From an uncultured Planctomycetota bacterium (GTDB lineage Bacteria; Planctomycetota; Phycisphaerae; SM23-33): a stretch of 64,000 nucleotides of DNA. The notes beneath the pieces are model-generated. The model was not told the DNA's origin. It saw nothing but the letters and a program-made list of their open reading frames with translations, and did not search any database. Each line of letters opens with the position of its first letter. The first letter of the stretch is position 1. The translations under genes and the position numbers were made by a program. Positions 50,985 through 62,888 of the stretch are shown here, one piece after another. The stretch is from assembly GCA_903892515.1 (NCBI GenBank), contig CAITIS010000079.1, forward strand, positions 1 to 64,000, read 5' to 3'.

Positions 50985-52976
50985 GTGAGCCAGGTCACCT
51001 CCACAATCTGGCGGGCATTGGCCTACGGCGGGCGCGGCGAACCGTTGCCCAAGGGGCTCGACGCGGTTTGGGACTGGCTGGTCGGCATGACCGGGAGAAT
51101 CGTTCCACGCCGGCGCTGGCTGCTGAAGCAGGCCCTCCTGATCGATGCACGTTCCAAGACGTACAGCGACATGAGCGACGCGCACCTGCGCGAGCGGGCG
51201 GCTGAGTTGCGGGCGATGTTTCGGTGCGGACGGCAGAAGCATAACGACGTCATCGAGGCCTTCGCGGTCGTGCGGGAAATCTGTGTTCGCACCACCGGCA
51301 TGAAGCCGTTCCTGGTGCAGTTGGCCGGCGGCTTGGCCATCTATCTGGGCTATATCACCGAGATGGCCACCGGCGAGGGCAAGACGCTGACGGCGACGTT
51401 GCCGGCCTCGATTCGCGGCTGGGTGGGCAAGGGTTGCCACGTCCTGACGGTCAATGACTACCTGGCCCAGCGTGACGCCGAGACGATGAAGCCGATCTAC
51501 GAATTCTCCGGCCTGCACGTCAGCTACATCACCGGCCAGATGCATCCGCCGGAGCGCCGGGCCGCCTATGCCGCCGACATCACGTACTGCACGAACAAGG
51601 AAGTATGCGCCGACTACCTGCGCGACCAGCTTTCCATGGGCCGGCTGCGCGGCTCGGGTTCGGCGTCGAGCATCCTATCCAACATCGTCGAGGGCGGCGC
51701 CGGCACGGACCGGCTGGTCATGCGTGGCCTGGAGTTTGCCATCGTCGACGAGGCCGACTCCATCCTGATCGACGAGGCCGTCACACCGCTGATCATCTCC
51801 GGCGACGTGCCCAACACCGAGCAGGTCGAGGCCTTCCAGCAGGCCGTCGACATTGCTGCCCGGTTGATTCCCGACGAGCATTTCAGCGTGAATCACAAGT
51901 ACCGCGAGGTGGACTTCACTGACGCGGGCAAGGACTTCATCGAGGAGGCAGCCGAGCCGCTGGGAGGCATCTGGGCGGGGGCGCGGCGGCGCGAGGAACT
52001 GGTCAACCAGGCGCTGGTGGCACGCGAGCTGTACACGCTGAACAAGCAGTACGTTATCCAGGAAGGCAAGATCGTCATTGTCGACGAGTTCACGGGCCGG
52101 CTCATGCCCGACCGAACGTGGCGCGACGGGCTTCACCAAGCCGTCGAGGCCAAGGAGACCCTGACGGTCAATCCGCCCAAGGAGACGTTCGCCCGCATCA
52201 GCTTCCAGCGATTCTTCCGGATGTACCGGCAGCTGTCGGGCATGACCGGCACGGCTACCGAGTCGGTGGCCGAGATGTGGCAGATCTATCACCGGCCCGT
52301 GGTGGTGATTCCGACCAACCGGCCGTGCGTGCGGAAGACGTATCGCGACCGCATTTACGCCACCGAGGAAGCCAAGTTTGCCGCCGTCGCCGACAAGATC
52401 CAGGAACTTCACAAGACCGGCCAGCCCGTGCTGGTCGGCACGCGCAGCGTCCGTGCCAGCGAACACCTCAGCGACCTGCTGGGCGAGAAGGGCCTGATGC
52501 ACGAGGTGCTCAACGCGGTGCGGCACAAGGAAGAGGCGCAAATCGTCTCCCGTGCGGGCCAACCCGGCGCCATTACCGTAGCCACCAACATGGCTGGCCG
52601 CGGCACTGACATCAAGTTGGGCAAGGGCGTGCAAGACCTGGGCGGCTTATTCGTGCTGGCGACCGAACGCCACGAGGCCGGTCGAGTCGACCGACAGCTT
52701 TTCGGCCGGTGCGCCCGGCAGGGCGACCCGGGCCACGCCCAGGCCTTCGTGAGCCTGGAAGACGAACTCGTGCTGCGCCACGCGGCCATGGGTTCCACTC
52801 AGACTAAACGCATGGTCGGCAACACCACGCGGGACATCTCCAATTCCCTGACGCGGTCGCTCTTTGCCTTCGCCCAGAAGAAGGCGGAGATCATGGCGCT
52901 GCGGCAACGCAAGTCGGTGCTCAAGACCGACAATTGGCTGGACGAATTCCTGGGCTTCGCCGGGAAAGAAACGTAG
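50985..52976 (+). CDS. Divergent, shortened SecA-like ATPase
   Basis: 663 residues from a GTG. SecA motor motifs: Walker A EMATGEGKTLTATLPA at 126-141, TVNDYLAQRDAE, DEAD-type VDEADSILIDEA at 254-265, TNMAGRGTDIKLG and GRCARQGDPGHAQAF. It is over 200 residues shorter than ordinary SecA. It lacks the C-terminal zinc tail that binds SecB. The helical wing/scaffold part is also short. Likely an accessory translocation motor working with the M50/HlyD proteins encoded just upstream. The GTG start has no strong ribosome site and is 4 bases after the previous stop. Confidence 0.88.
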   Translation: MSQVTSTIWRALAYGGRGEPLPKGLDAVWDWLVGMTGRIVPRRRWLLKQALLIDARSKTYSDMSDAHLRERAAELRAMFRCGRQKHNDVIEAFAVVREICVRTTGMKPFLVQLAGGLAIYLGYITEMATGEGKTLTATLPASIRGWVGKGCHVLTVNDYLAQRDAETMKPIYEFSGLHVSYITGQMHPPERRAAYAADITYCTNKEVCADYLRDQLSMGRLRGSGSASSILSNIVEGGAGTDRLVMRGLEFAIVDEADSILIDEAVTPLIISGDVPNTEQVEAFQQAVDIAARLIPDEHFSVNHKYREVDFTDAGKDFIEEAAEPLGGIWAGARRREELVNQALVARELYTLNKQYVIQEGKIVIVDEFTGRLMPDRTWRDGLHQAVEAKETLTVNPPKETFARISFQRFFRMYRQLSGMTGTATESVAEMWQIYHRPVVVIPTNRPCVRKTYRDRIYATEEAKFAAVADKIQELHKTGQPVLVGTRSVRASEHLSDLLGEKGLMHEVLNAVRHKEEAQIVSRAGQPGAITVATNMAGRGTDIKLGKGVQDLGGLFVLATERHEAGRVDRQLFGRCARQGDPGHAQAFVSLEDELVLRHAAMGSTQTKRMVGNTTRDISNSLTRSLFAFAQKKAEIMALRQRKSVLKTDNWLDEFLGFAGKET

Positions 52977-52992
52977 CAGCCTTCGCAATCCA

Positions 52993-53080
52993 GGTGGCAC
53001 AGGCTTTCCAGCCTGTGCCGCACAGCCTGAAAGGCTGTGCCACCCCAAGCGTGCCATCAAGCAAACTTAAACCGGCTTGC
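52993..53080 (-). repeat. Paired-hairpin repeat, inverted copy
   Basis: GGTGGCACAGGCTTTCCAG and GGCTGTGCCACC enclose the internal turn; each half is itself a hairpin. The right flank CCCAAGCGTG..CAAACTTAA is the reverse complement of the left flank of the copy at 6110-6192, so the element extends beyond the hairpins. Confidence 0.75.
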
Positions 53081-53089
53081 GACGATTTC

Positions 53090-53130
53090 GTGCGCAAACA
53101 AAAGGCCCCGTCGGTATCGACGGGGCCTTT
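53090..53130 (-). terminator. Strong intrinsic terminator
   Basis: Perfect 12-base arms AAAGGCCCCGTC (53101-53112) and GACGGGGCCTTT (53119-53130). On the minus strand the stem runs into TTTTGTTTGCGC, ending the gene at 53163-54965; the plus side also has a short T run and may stop the SecA-like operon. Confidence 0.85.
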
Positions 53131-53162
53131 ATCGTTGGCCAACTCGAACTCGAAACTTGCGA

Positions 53163-54965
53163 TTACGGCTGGCTCGGCGTTTCGGGCGGAGTTTGCTCAG
53201 TAGCCGTGGTGGTCTCCGTGCCCGTGGTCTGGCCCTCGGTGGTCGCGGCCTGGGCCGTCGCGGCTGTTTCCGGGCCGGCGGGGGCAGGGGCATGATCGTC
53301 TTCATCGACGTACACGTCGTCCAAGTCCGTCGCGTCCACTTTCCGACGCAGCAGGAAATAGATGTTGGTGGCAGCGGAGAAGAAGAAGCACAGCAGGAAC
53401 GACAGCACGACCCACGCCACCAGGCCAATCCATATGCCCAGCACGTGCGAGGCCATCCGCTCCGAGCCGGTCATTGCTTCAGCTTGAATGGGGCCGCGGA
53501 AGCTGTCGAAGGTCGGGCTGGCCCACATGACGTCCAGCTTGCCGGCGCCGCTGGCGTAGGTGTCTCGGCTGGCCAGGCAGTTCATCCACAGGCCCACGAA
53601 GGCATGCGTGGCGGCCAGGGCGGCCAGGGCGAAGAGCCGGACGAACACGTAGCAGGCAGTGCCGTACAGGCTCGCCACCACCAGGTACAGGCCATAGCGG
53701 AAGGGCCTCTGGTAGATGTAGCTGTAGGATCGGCTGATGGCGTCGAAGCTGTCGGAACCCTCGATCGCGATGGTCGGCCACATCAGCGGCCAGCCGGCGG
53801 CCAGGCCTACCAGCAGGAACGCGATGATGGTGCCGAAGATCAGCGGCAGGAAGAAGAACAGCGCCACCAGCCACTCGCCGGCGCCGGGGATCGCGCCAAC
53901 GAGCCCGCTGATGGAGATCAGCAGACCCAGCACCAGGATGACGATGATCGGCAGCAGCGGGGCCGTCAGGAAGCTGAAGAACTTGCCCAGGCTGAACTTG
54001 ACGGCAGCGCTCATGGAAATCTTCTCTTCGCGGGCGGCATGCAGGGCCGCCATGCGGCAGATGGCGCCGCCGAAGACCGCCCAGATCGCCAGGGCCACGA
54101 TGACCCAGATGATGCCGTACACCGGGTACACGCTCAGCAGCCAGACCAGCCCCCAACCCAGCAGGATCACCCAACCCAGCAGGCCCACGCCTTCGGGGTT
54201 GTTGGTGCCGGCGTCAAAGTCGGCGGCATTGCTCAGCATGCTGGCGCGGTAGGGTGGCGGCACCATGCTGCCCTTGGCCGCCATCAGGCTCGACACGCCG
54301 GGGAGGATGTTGCCGCGGCGGGCGGCCGCGATGCCATTGGAAATGCAGAACTGGCCCCAATCCGCCAGGCTGCAAGCGACGCCCCGGCCATTGAGTTCAT
54401 CCAACGCCTGCCGGTCGGCGATATATCGCCCCAGCAGGGCCGACTCTTCCTGGCGGCGGTCACGCTCGATCTGCTCCAGGGCTTCGCGCCGCTCTTTGCC
54501 TTCATGTGGGGCCTGGGCCTTGAGGCGATCGAACTTCTCCGCCGTCTTGGCCAAGCCGGCCTGGTACTCGCTGGCGAGCTTGGAGGAGAGCTTGGCGGCG
54601 CAGGAGGAGAAGCCATCGGCGCGAATCATCGCCCCGGCGTCGCGAAATTCGCTGTAGCCCGACATCATGGATTGCAGCTTGGCGGGGCGGTCCCGTTCCA
54701 GCCAGGTGGCCTTGCGCTCTTTGAAGGCGTCTGCGCTGGGGGCCTGCCAAAGCATCCAGGCCTCGTTCTTGTACGCCCGGCCGTTGGAGGAGACGGACCA
54801 GAGCGTGTCCATCACCATGCCCAGCAAGAAGGTCAGCAAGATGGCTGCCACGCCCAGCACGAGCTTGCCCGGGTTGATGGCCATCTTAAAGCTCTTGAAA
54901 ATCGGGCTGAAGGTAAAGACCTCGCTCCAACTGATACGCCGAACGGTCTGTTGATCATCCGCCAT
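53163..54965 (-). CDS. Large polytopic membrane protein of unknown function
   Basis: 600 residues. Membrane segment near 34-52, then a 190-residue periplasmic or cytoplasmic helical part (KERREALEQIERDRRQEESA), then about six membrane segments between 265 and 545, and a low-complexity acidic Thr/Glu/Ala-rich tail. No enzymatic motif seen. The membrane half (APLLPIIVILVLGLLISISG, GWPLMWPTIAIEGSDSFDAI) resembles membrane proteins often seen in planctomycetes. Convergent with the SecA-like gene, with its own terminator. Confidence 0.75.
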   Translation of the reverse strand: MADDQQTVRRISWSEVFTFSPIFKSFKMAINPGKLVLGVAAILLTFLLGMVMDTLWSVSSNGRAYKNEAWMLWQAPSADAFKERKATWLERDRPAKLQSMMSGYSEFRDAGAMIRADGFSSCAAKLSSKLASEYQAGLAKTAEKFDRLKAQAPHEGKERREALEQIERDRRQEESALLGRYIADRQALDELNGRGVACSLADWGQFCISNGIAAARRGNILPGVSSLMAAKGSMVPPPYRASMLSNAADFDAGTNNPEGVGLLGWVILLGWGLVWLLSVYPVYGIIWVIVALAIWAVFGGAICRMAALHAAREEKISMSAAVKFSLGKFFSFLTAPLLPIIVILVLGLLISISGLVGAIPGAGEWLVALFFFLPLIFGTIIAFLLVGLAAGWPLMWPTIAIEGSDSFDAISRSYSYIYQRPFRYGLYLVVASLYGTACYVFVRLFALAALAATHAFVGLWMNCLASRDTYASGAGKLDVMWASPTFDSFRGPIQAEAMTGSERMASHVLGIWIGLVAWVVLSFLLCFFFSAATNIYFLLRRKVDATDLDDVYVDEDDHAPAPAGPETAATAQAATTEGQTTGTETTTATEQTPPETPSQP

Positions 54966-55112
54966 GACAAATCCTTTCTAGCAGGCCGGGCCGGGACTTC
55001 CGTGAACGGCGCGCGGCCAGCGACAAGCAGGATGTGCTTGTCAAGACGCGGATTATATCCAGCGCTGGCCGCTCGCAACAGAGGCAGTATTGACGGGAAA
55101 AAACTTGTCTGT

Positions 55113-55141
55113 TTGCATCGAGTTGGTAAGATAGATATAGG
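55113..55141 (+). promoter_or_regulatory. Possible promoter of the zinc-ribbon gene
   Basis: TTGCAT at 55113-55118, 17-base spacer, TATAGG at 55136-55141. Leader of about 140 bases. The remaining 54966-55285 interval, between divergent genes, shows no supported gene. Confidence 0.42.
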
Positions 55142-55285
55142 GTTCTCGAGCGCTGTACATGTGGCTCGGGTTCTTGGGCGTGCTTTTGGCGGCCAAGGCG
55201 GATGCACCGAACATTTCTTTGAGATCATCTCACTGCCGCGGCCGAGGAACGCTGACCATATCGTCAAGCGGAATCGAGGTGTGCC

Positions 55286-56605
55286 ATGGAACCGATGCGC
55301 ATTTCATGCCCGTCGTGCAAGGCCACTTTGAAGGTCTCGCTGGCCTTTGCCGGCAAGAAGGGGCGATGCAAGCAGTGCGGGGCGATCTTCCGGCTGCTGG
55401 CCGCTCATGCCGCGGTTGCGGCCCGGCCATCGTGCCCGCCGCCGACTCGCTCGCTGCAATCGCTGCTGCATGCCCAGGAGGCTGCGGGCCAAGCCAAGCT
55501 CGAATCAACCATCGTCGACCTGGCCGCCGCCAGTCATATGGGGCTGCCGCAGGCGGACGACATGCCGATGATGTCGGCCGGTCCACCGCTCCGGCCTGGC
55601 CACGTCGGCGAGACGGAGATCATGGACTGGCTGGGCAACTCGCCCGGCGACCAAGCGGCGGAGACGGACGAGGGCGTGTCCAAGGTCCGCGAGACCATGG
55701 TGCCGCCGCCACGGAAATCGGCTAGCTTCCCTGTTCGGCTGGGGCATGTGGACAGCATGGGGGCGTTCTTTCTGTTTTCTCCGTCATTGTTGCTGGATGA
55801 GCGTTTCCGGCTGAGTTTCCCTCAGAAGTGCGCCGTATGCGGCACACAGGCCTCGCTGCAAGTGCACCTGGTCTTCTGGCCGGCGATGCTGCCCCACAGC
55901 GCCGACGTGGGCTTCCGCACCCAGAAGGAGCCGCCTAGAACGGGCGGAAAGGTGGTCGAACTCAGAAGCTTGGCCGGCAAGAGCGCCTCAGCATTCCTCG
56001 ATGCCTTGGGGCGGATCAACGTTTTGCCCGAGCCATACTGCCTGCCATTCCCTTATTACATCTGCCGGCTGTGCAGCCCGGCCGGTGCGGTCGTCACCGA
56101 TGTCCGCACGATTAACCAGGTTGGGCAACAGGAGTGCGAGTTGGGCATCTGCTCGTTGCCGCGGGCCGAGGAGTTCGCCACGGCCGTGTGCGGGCCCGAC
56201 TGCCCGGACGCCCTGACGATCCGCCATGCCTTCCGACAGCGCGGGGGCGATCCGTGGCAGATGACCCCGCTGGCGGTGCAGACGCGAATTCGCAAGTGGT
56301 ACCGGCCTGACAAGAATGAGCGGTTCCTGGCGTTCATCCCCGACGCCGACTTCGCCCGCACGGAAGACGGCTCGGCTGGGCTGGTTTTGACCGATGGCCG
56401 AATCCTGTATTACCGGCAGGGCAACCTGGTGGACATCCCGCTTGGCCAGACGCTGACCATCGCCCGCGTGAACGATGGTCCCAAGCTTTCCCTGCATATC
56501 CTTTCATCCGAAGGGCGGCACGCGAACATGGTGACCACGGCCGCCAGCGCCGAAAAGCTCCGCCACTGCCTGGTGCAGCAAGGCATCAAGGCGAAGTGGA
56601 CGTAG
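55286..56605 (+). CDS. Zinc-ribbon protein of unknown function
   Basis: 439 residues. Residues 7-36 form a zinc ribbon, CPSCKATLKV and CKQCGAIF. Residues 40-150 are low-complexity. The rest has further Cys pairs (FPQKCAVCGTQ, YICRLCSP) and a C-terminal region with LAFIPDADFARTEDG and GLVLTDGRILYYRQG, which looks like a small beta-sheet domain. Probably cytoplasmic. I recognise no named family; the N-terminal ribbon of this kind (MJ0042-type) is common in planctomycetes. Confidence 0.7.
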   Translation: MEPMRISCPSCKATLKVSLAFAGKKGRCKQCGAIFRLLAAHAAVAARPSCPPPTRSLQSLLHAQEAAGQAKLESTIVDLAAASHMGLPQADDMPMMSAGPPLRPGHVGETEIMDWLGNSPGDQAAETDEGVSKVRETMVPPPRKSASFPVRLGHVDSMGAFFLFSPSLLLDERFRLSFPQKCAVCGTQASLQVHLVFWPAMLPHSADVGFRTQKEPPRTGGKVVELRSLAGKSASAFLDALGRINVLPEPYCLPFPYYICRLCSPAGAVVTDVRTINQVGQQECELGICSLPRAEEFATAVCGPDCPDALTIRHAFRQRGGDPWQMTPLAVQTRIRKWYRPDKNERFLAFIPDADFARTEDGSAGLVLTDGRILYYRQGNLVDIPLGQTLTIARVNDGPKLSLHILSSEGRHANMVTTAASAEKLRHCLVQQGIKAKWT

Positions 56606-56868
56606 GGGTGCTGGGGAACTGCGGAACTGCGGGAATCGGGAAGCGGGATTAGGGATTCGGGGTGCGCGGTTTCGGGTGCGTGATTGGGTGGCATGGTCAC
56701 GCTGTTGGCGTGACCATGTTGGGACTCGATATCGCGTCCAGACATGGTCGTTTCAACAACAGTGACCGTGCCACTCACCAACAAGTTCGGGCGAACCGTC
56801 CGGATTCCCGCTTCCCAATGTCCAGCAAGCTATTGTCATGGCAGTGCTTGCGGGTAAGATTCCTAGCT
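56606..56868. repeat. Repeat-rich gap with GTGGCATGGTCACG hairpin
   Basis: GGGAATCGGGAAGCGGGATT (56630-56649); GCATGGTCACGC and GCGTGACCATG around TGTTG (56691-56719); AACAGTGACCGTGCCACTCA (56757-56776); TCCCGCTTCCCAA (56806-56818), the inverted partner of the first. It is a nested arrangement like those at 7.7 and 31.6 kb. Confidence 0.6.
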
Positions 56869-57699
56869 ATGGATAACTGGTATTGCCACGTGGGCGGGCA
56901 GCGATACGGGCCGTTGCGGTTTGAGGATATGCAAGCCTGGTGCCGGGAAGGCCGGATCAAGCCCGAAGACCTTGTCTGGAACGAGGGCATGACAGACTGG
57001 GCCAAGGCCGGCGGCGTCCCGGGGCTGTTCATGCCGCCCGCCTCACCGTCCCCTGAGCCGCCCAGGCCCGCGGGTACGGATGGCCACACTTGCAACGCCG
57101 AACTGACCGCGTGGGCTCGCGAGCAGTTGCGTGGCCGATGGTGGCCGCCCATCGCGGTCGGGCTCATCTTGGCGGCCATTCAAACAGGTTCCGGGTTTCT
57201 GCCCTACGCTGGCGGCTTGATCCAATTGGCGATCACCGGCCCGCTGGAACTCGGCGTGGCCATTTACTTTCTGGCCTTCGCTCGACGCGGCAACCCGGAC
57301 ATCGGCGTGATGTTCAACGGTTTTCAGAGGTTCGGCAGCGCGCTGGGGGCGTATCTGTTGATGACGCTCTTTATTCTGCTCTGGTCGCTGCTGCTCATCA
57401 TTCCCGGCATCATTGCGGCCTTAGCCTACTCTCAGACATATTTTGTTATGATTGACCATCCCGAGCTTGGCCCGCTGGAGGCCATCACGCGCAGCAAGGA
57501 GATGATGCGCGGATATAAAGAGAAGCTGTTCTGGCTGGGACTGCGATTCTTCGGCTGGTCGCTGCTATGCATTTTGACGCTGGGCATCGGCTTCATCTGG
57601 CTGACACCGTACATGCGAGTTACATACGCCCGCTTCTATGACGATCTCCAGCCGCCCGTTCCGGAGCAGGCCGGCACGCCCGCTCCGCCGGTTTTGTAG
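56869..57699 (+). CDS. GYF-like domain membrane protein
   Basis: 276 residues. Residues 1-55 are a GYF_2-type domain (NWYCHVGGQRYGPLRFEDM, VWNEGMTDW). A Pro-rich linker follows, then four or five membrane segments between 98 and 250 (PIAVGLILAAIQTGSGFL, LLMTLFILLWSLLLIIPGII). The membrane part matches DUF975-like proteins (NPDIGVMFNGFQRFGS). The function is not known. The start at 56869 begins exactly at the GYF domain; the longer frame is repeat sequence. Confidence 0.8.
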   Translation: MDNWYCHVGGQRYGPLRFEDMQAWCREGRIKPEDLVWNEGMTDWAKAGGVPGLFMPPASPSPEPPRPAGTDGHTCNAELTAWAREQLRGRWWPPIAVGLILAAIQTGSGFLPYAGGLIQLAITGPLELGVAIYFLAFARRGNPDIGVMFNGFQRFGSALGAYLLMTLFILLWSLLLIIPGIIAALAYSQTYFVMIDHPELGPLEAITRSKEMMRGYKEKLFWLGLRFFGWSLLCILTLGIGFIWLTPYMRVTYARFYDDLQPPVPEQAGTPAPPVL

Positions 57700-57704
57700 G
57701 ATCG

Positions 57705-57930
57705 CCTTTGCCGACGCCACAAAGGCACGAAAGGGAGCGCCACAAAGGGCACGAAGACTAGGAGCGAAGAGTGCCTCGTGCCCTTCGTGTTCTGGGTGCT
57801 CTTTGCGGTTCGGTCCTTCAATCTCGAAAGCTGATTCACCGCGGAGACCGCAAAGCTCGCGAAGCTGAAGTATTTCAAAGAGGCTTCTCTCTGCGTTCTT
57901 GGCGGCCTCTGCGGTGAATTCCGAGATGGT
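57705..57930. repeat. Nested inverted block of CACAAAGG and ACCGCGGAG units
   Basis: CGCCACAAAGGCACGAAAGG and CCACAAAGGGCACGAAG face CGTGCCCTTCGTG and GTGCTCTTTGCGG; then ATTCACCGCGGAGACCGC faces GGCGGCCTCTGCGGTGAAT. Same architecture as the block at 20889-21156. It precedes the pyrophosphatase gene. Confidence 0.7.
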
Positions 57931-58084
57931 TTTTCGTAGCCCTGAACCGGCCGCGAAGGATCTTCGCAAAATCAGGGAAAGCAGTTCTTGAAAATGGCTC
58001 GGGAGGGCTCTAGACTCTGCGGGACTTTTTTCCCGGGTGCCGCTTGAGCGGTATCCAGTCAGACTCTTAACCTCTGGAGTTAGC

Positions 58085-60775
<2,691 letters not shown>

Positions 60776-60866
60776 CAGACGCACGGTGGCATGCCTCTAC
60801 GCGTACTCGCGAAGAGCATGGGCCATGTGAGGCGGGCAGCTGGCCCGCGTATAGAAGTTGATGTAA

Positions 60867-60904
60867 ATCGCGGCGGACCTTCGGGTCCGCCGCGTTTGTT
60901 TACG
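60867..60904 (+). terminator. Intrinsic terminator of hppA
   Basis: CGCGGCGGACC and GGTCCGCCGCG pair around a TTCG tetraloop (60869-60894), followed by TTTGTTTACG. An upstream small hairpin GGCGGGCAGCTGGCCCGC lies at 60831-60848. Confidence 0.82.
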
Positions 60905-60982
60905 CGTGCACCGCAAGAATCGCGCGTAGTATCAGTGCTGGCATTGTCAGCGCTACCGGCAGCGCGGTAGATTGACGCCATC

Positions 60983-61705
60983 ATGAACAAGCAGATCATT
61001 AAGCAGGTCGCGTGGGTGGGCGATGAGTACGTGAGCGGTGCGATTTCCGGCGTGGTGCTGAACTTCCATGGCCTGGGACATACGGGCATGCGGACCACGC
61101 CGACGACCGAGGAACTGGCTTGGGCGGACAAGGGCGGCCTGTGCGTGTTTCCATACTATGGGCCATGGTCGTGGATGAATCGCCAGGCCCGGGCGTTCGT
61201 TGATGAGTTGGTGGATTCGATCTATGCCTGCTACCAGTTGCCGGCGCACACGCCGCTGGTCACCGTGGGCGGGTCGATGGGCGGGTGCAGCAGCCTGCTG
61301 TATGCCCGGTACGCCCGCCGGCCAGTGCGTGGCTGCGTGGCGAATTGCCCCGTCTGCGACATGAAGTATCACTTCTCGGAACGCCCCGAGCTTCCCACCA
61401 GCATGCGTCAGGCCTTTGCGTGCTATGACGAAGACATGGAGAGCGTTTTTCGCGAGCAATCCCCGCTGGCGCAGGTGGCGCAGATGCCGGACATTCCGTA
61501 TCTGCTCATCCACGGCGGGCAGGACCCGGCCGTTGCCAAGTCGCACCACTCCGACCCGATGGTCGCGGCCATGCGGGCGCAAGGACTCAACGTTCGCTAC
61601 CTCGAGGTGCCGCGGATGCAACACTGCGGCCCGCTGCCGCTGGAAGTGCTGACGGAGCAGGTCGAGTTCGTCTCACGTTTGCTTGATCATTCTGTCGGCA
61701 CGTAA
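60983..61705 (+). CDS. Alpha/beta hydrolase
   Basis: 240 residues. VVLNFHGLGHTG oxyanion strand, nucleophile Ser in VTVGGSMGGCSS, acid in LLIHGGQDPAV and His in VPRMQHCGPLP. The Gly-rich GGSMGG elbow and short size suggest an esterase or peptidase of the prolyl-oligopeptidase type. No signal peptide. Upstream of a repeat and convergent to the Gfo/Idh/MocA gene. Confidence 0.8.
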   Translation: MNKQIIKQVAWVGDEYVSGAISGVVLNFHGLGHTGMRTTPTTEELAWADKGGLCVFPYYGPWSWMNRQARAFVDELVDSIYACYQLPAHTPLVTVGGSMGGCSSLLYARYARRPVRGCVANCPVCDMKYHFSERPELPTSMRQAFACYDEDMESVFREQSPLAQVAQMPDIPYLLIHGGQDPAVAKSHHSDPMVAAMRAQGLNVRYLEVPRMQHCGPLPLEVLTEQVEFVSRLLDHSVGT

Positions 61706-61775
61706 CACGGGCGTCTCGCCCGTGGCCCAAGAACTCGATCACTGCCGGAATAATCATGCGCGAGACGCCCATGCT
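61704..61775. repeat. GGGCGTCTCGCCC hairpin repeat
   Basis: ACACGGGCGTCTCGCCCGTG at 61703-61722, then GCGAGACGCCCATGCTAC at 61757-61774. The first is also found near 19.9 kb, the second near 3.64 kb. They partly pair with each other. Confidence 0.65.
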
Positions 61776-61805
61776 ACAACGACGGACGCATCGTCATGGG
61801 CGGCG

Positions 61806-62828
61806 TTACTGAATCCACTTCCCGCCCGAGGCCAGCGACCGCTCGGCCTTGGCGACCCATTCCATGCTGATCAGGGCGTCGGAGGCAGGGAATTGCAGCG
61901 GCTTGCCGGCGCGGACGCGTTCGAGGAAGTCGCCGTTCTGGCTGGCCACGTCGTAGCATGAGACGCCGAAGCGCGTGGCCGGGATGCGTTCGATGAGTTC
62001 ACTTTTGCAGTCCTTGCGGTGGTTGAAACGTACGACGCTTAGCGTGTCCGTCCAGGCACAGTAGGTCACCGAGCCCTTCGTGCACGTCACGCCCATCTCG
62101 TAGTAGTGGCCGCGGTCGCCGTGGTCGTCCGTGCCGCCGATCTGGGCCGCCCGCGTGGACATGAACGTGATCTTGCCCATCCGGCCATCGGGGAAGACCA
62201 TGCAACTCAGCACGTTGTCCTCGATGCCGTAATGTTTGATCGCGTTGGGCGCGGCCACGGCCATCACTCGCTGCGGCTCGCCCAGCCAGTAGCGGAAGAA
62301 GTCCACCTGGTGGCAGAGTTTCTCCCAGAAGATGCCGCCGGTACGCTCGCGCGTCATGTACCCCTTGCGGTGCGCTCCGCAGACCTGCACGAGATCGACG
62401 TGCAGCGGCTTGCCGATCAGCCCCGAATCGACGACCTGCCGCATGCCGCGCGTCAGGCCGCAGTACCGCAGCTCGAAGCCGACCTGGAAGGGCGTCTTGT
62501 TTCGCTTGGCCAGCGCGACCATGCGTCGGCAATCCCCGATGGTGGTGGCCAGCGGCTTTTCCGTGAGCACGGGGATGCCGGCCTTGAGTGCCGGCTCGAT
62601 GACGGCCACGTGCGTGCTGGGCTGGGTGACGACGAAGATCGCATCGGGCTTCCACGCCAGCAGCGGCGGCTCCTTTGCCACCGAGTCGATGCCGAAGTCC
62701 TTCTTGGCTGCCGCCCGGGCGGCGGCCGACATATCGCAACCAAGGATCTCGCGGACGTACGGGAACTTGCGAATCTCCTGCACGTGCAGACGTCCCATCG
62801 CGCCTAAGCCAATTACGCCGATTTTCAT
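61806..62828 (-). CDS. Gfo/Idh/MocA family oxidoreductase
   Basis: 340 residues. NAD(P) Rossmann motif KIGVIGLGAMGRLH at the start; catalytic-lysine motif LTEKPLATT near residue 95; C-terminal alpha/beta sheet with RTGGIFWEKLCHQVDFF where the His is expected. Family members oxidise or reduce sugars and cyclitols. GGAG lies 7 bases before the start at 62828. Substrate unknown. Confidence 0.88.
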   Translation of the reverse strand: MKIGVIGLGAMGRLHVQEIRKFPYVREILGCDMSAAARAAAKKDFGIDSVAKEPPLLAWKPDAIFVVTQPSTHVAVIEPALKAGIPVLTEKPLATTIGDCRRMVALAKRNKTPFQVGFELRYCGLTRGMRQVVDSGLIGKPLHVDLVQVCGAHRKGYMTRERTGGIFWEKLCHQVDFFRYWLGEPQRVMAVAAPNAIKHYGIEDNVLSCMVFPDGRMGKITFMSTRAAQIGGTDDHGDRGHYYEMGVTCTKGSVTYCAWTDTLSVVRFNHRKDCKSELIERIPATRFGVSCYDVASQNGDFLERVRAGKPLQFPASDALISMEWVAKAERSLASGGKWIQ

Positions 62829-62888
62829 AAGATGCTCCATTTCGGGTGCCGGCCGAGCCTCTCGACCAGCCGGTGTTCGTGAATGTGT

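Noticed and set aside
49040-51004. Open frame of 654 codons on the minus strand opposite the M50 fusion gene
   Set aside because: It is a shadow of a gene with clear zinc-protease motifs; composition is biased and no domain is recognisable.
53037-55331. Open frame of 764 codons on the plus strand opposite the 600-residue membrane protein
   Set aside because: Low-complexity Gln/His/Gly-rich translation and it crosses a strong terminator hairpin; the minus-strand gene has membrane segments, a start and a terminator.
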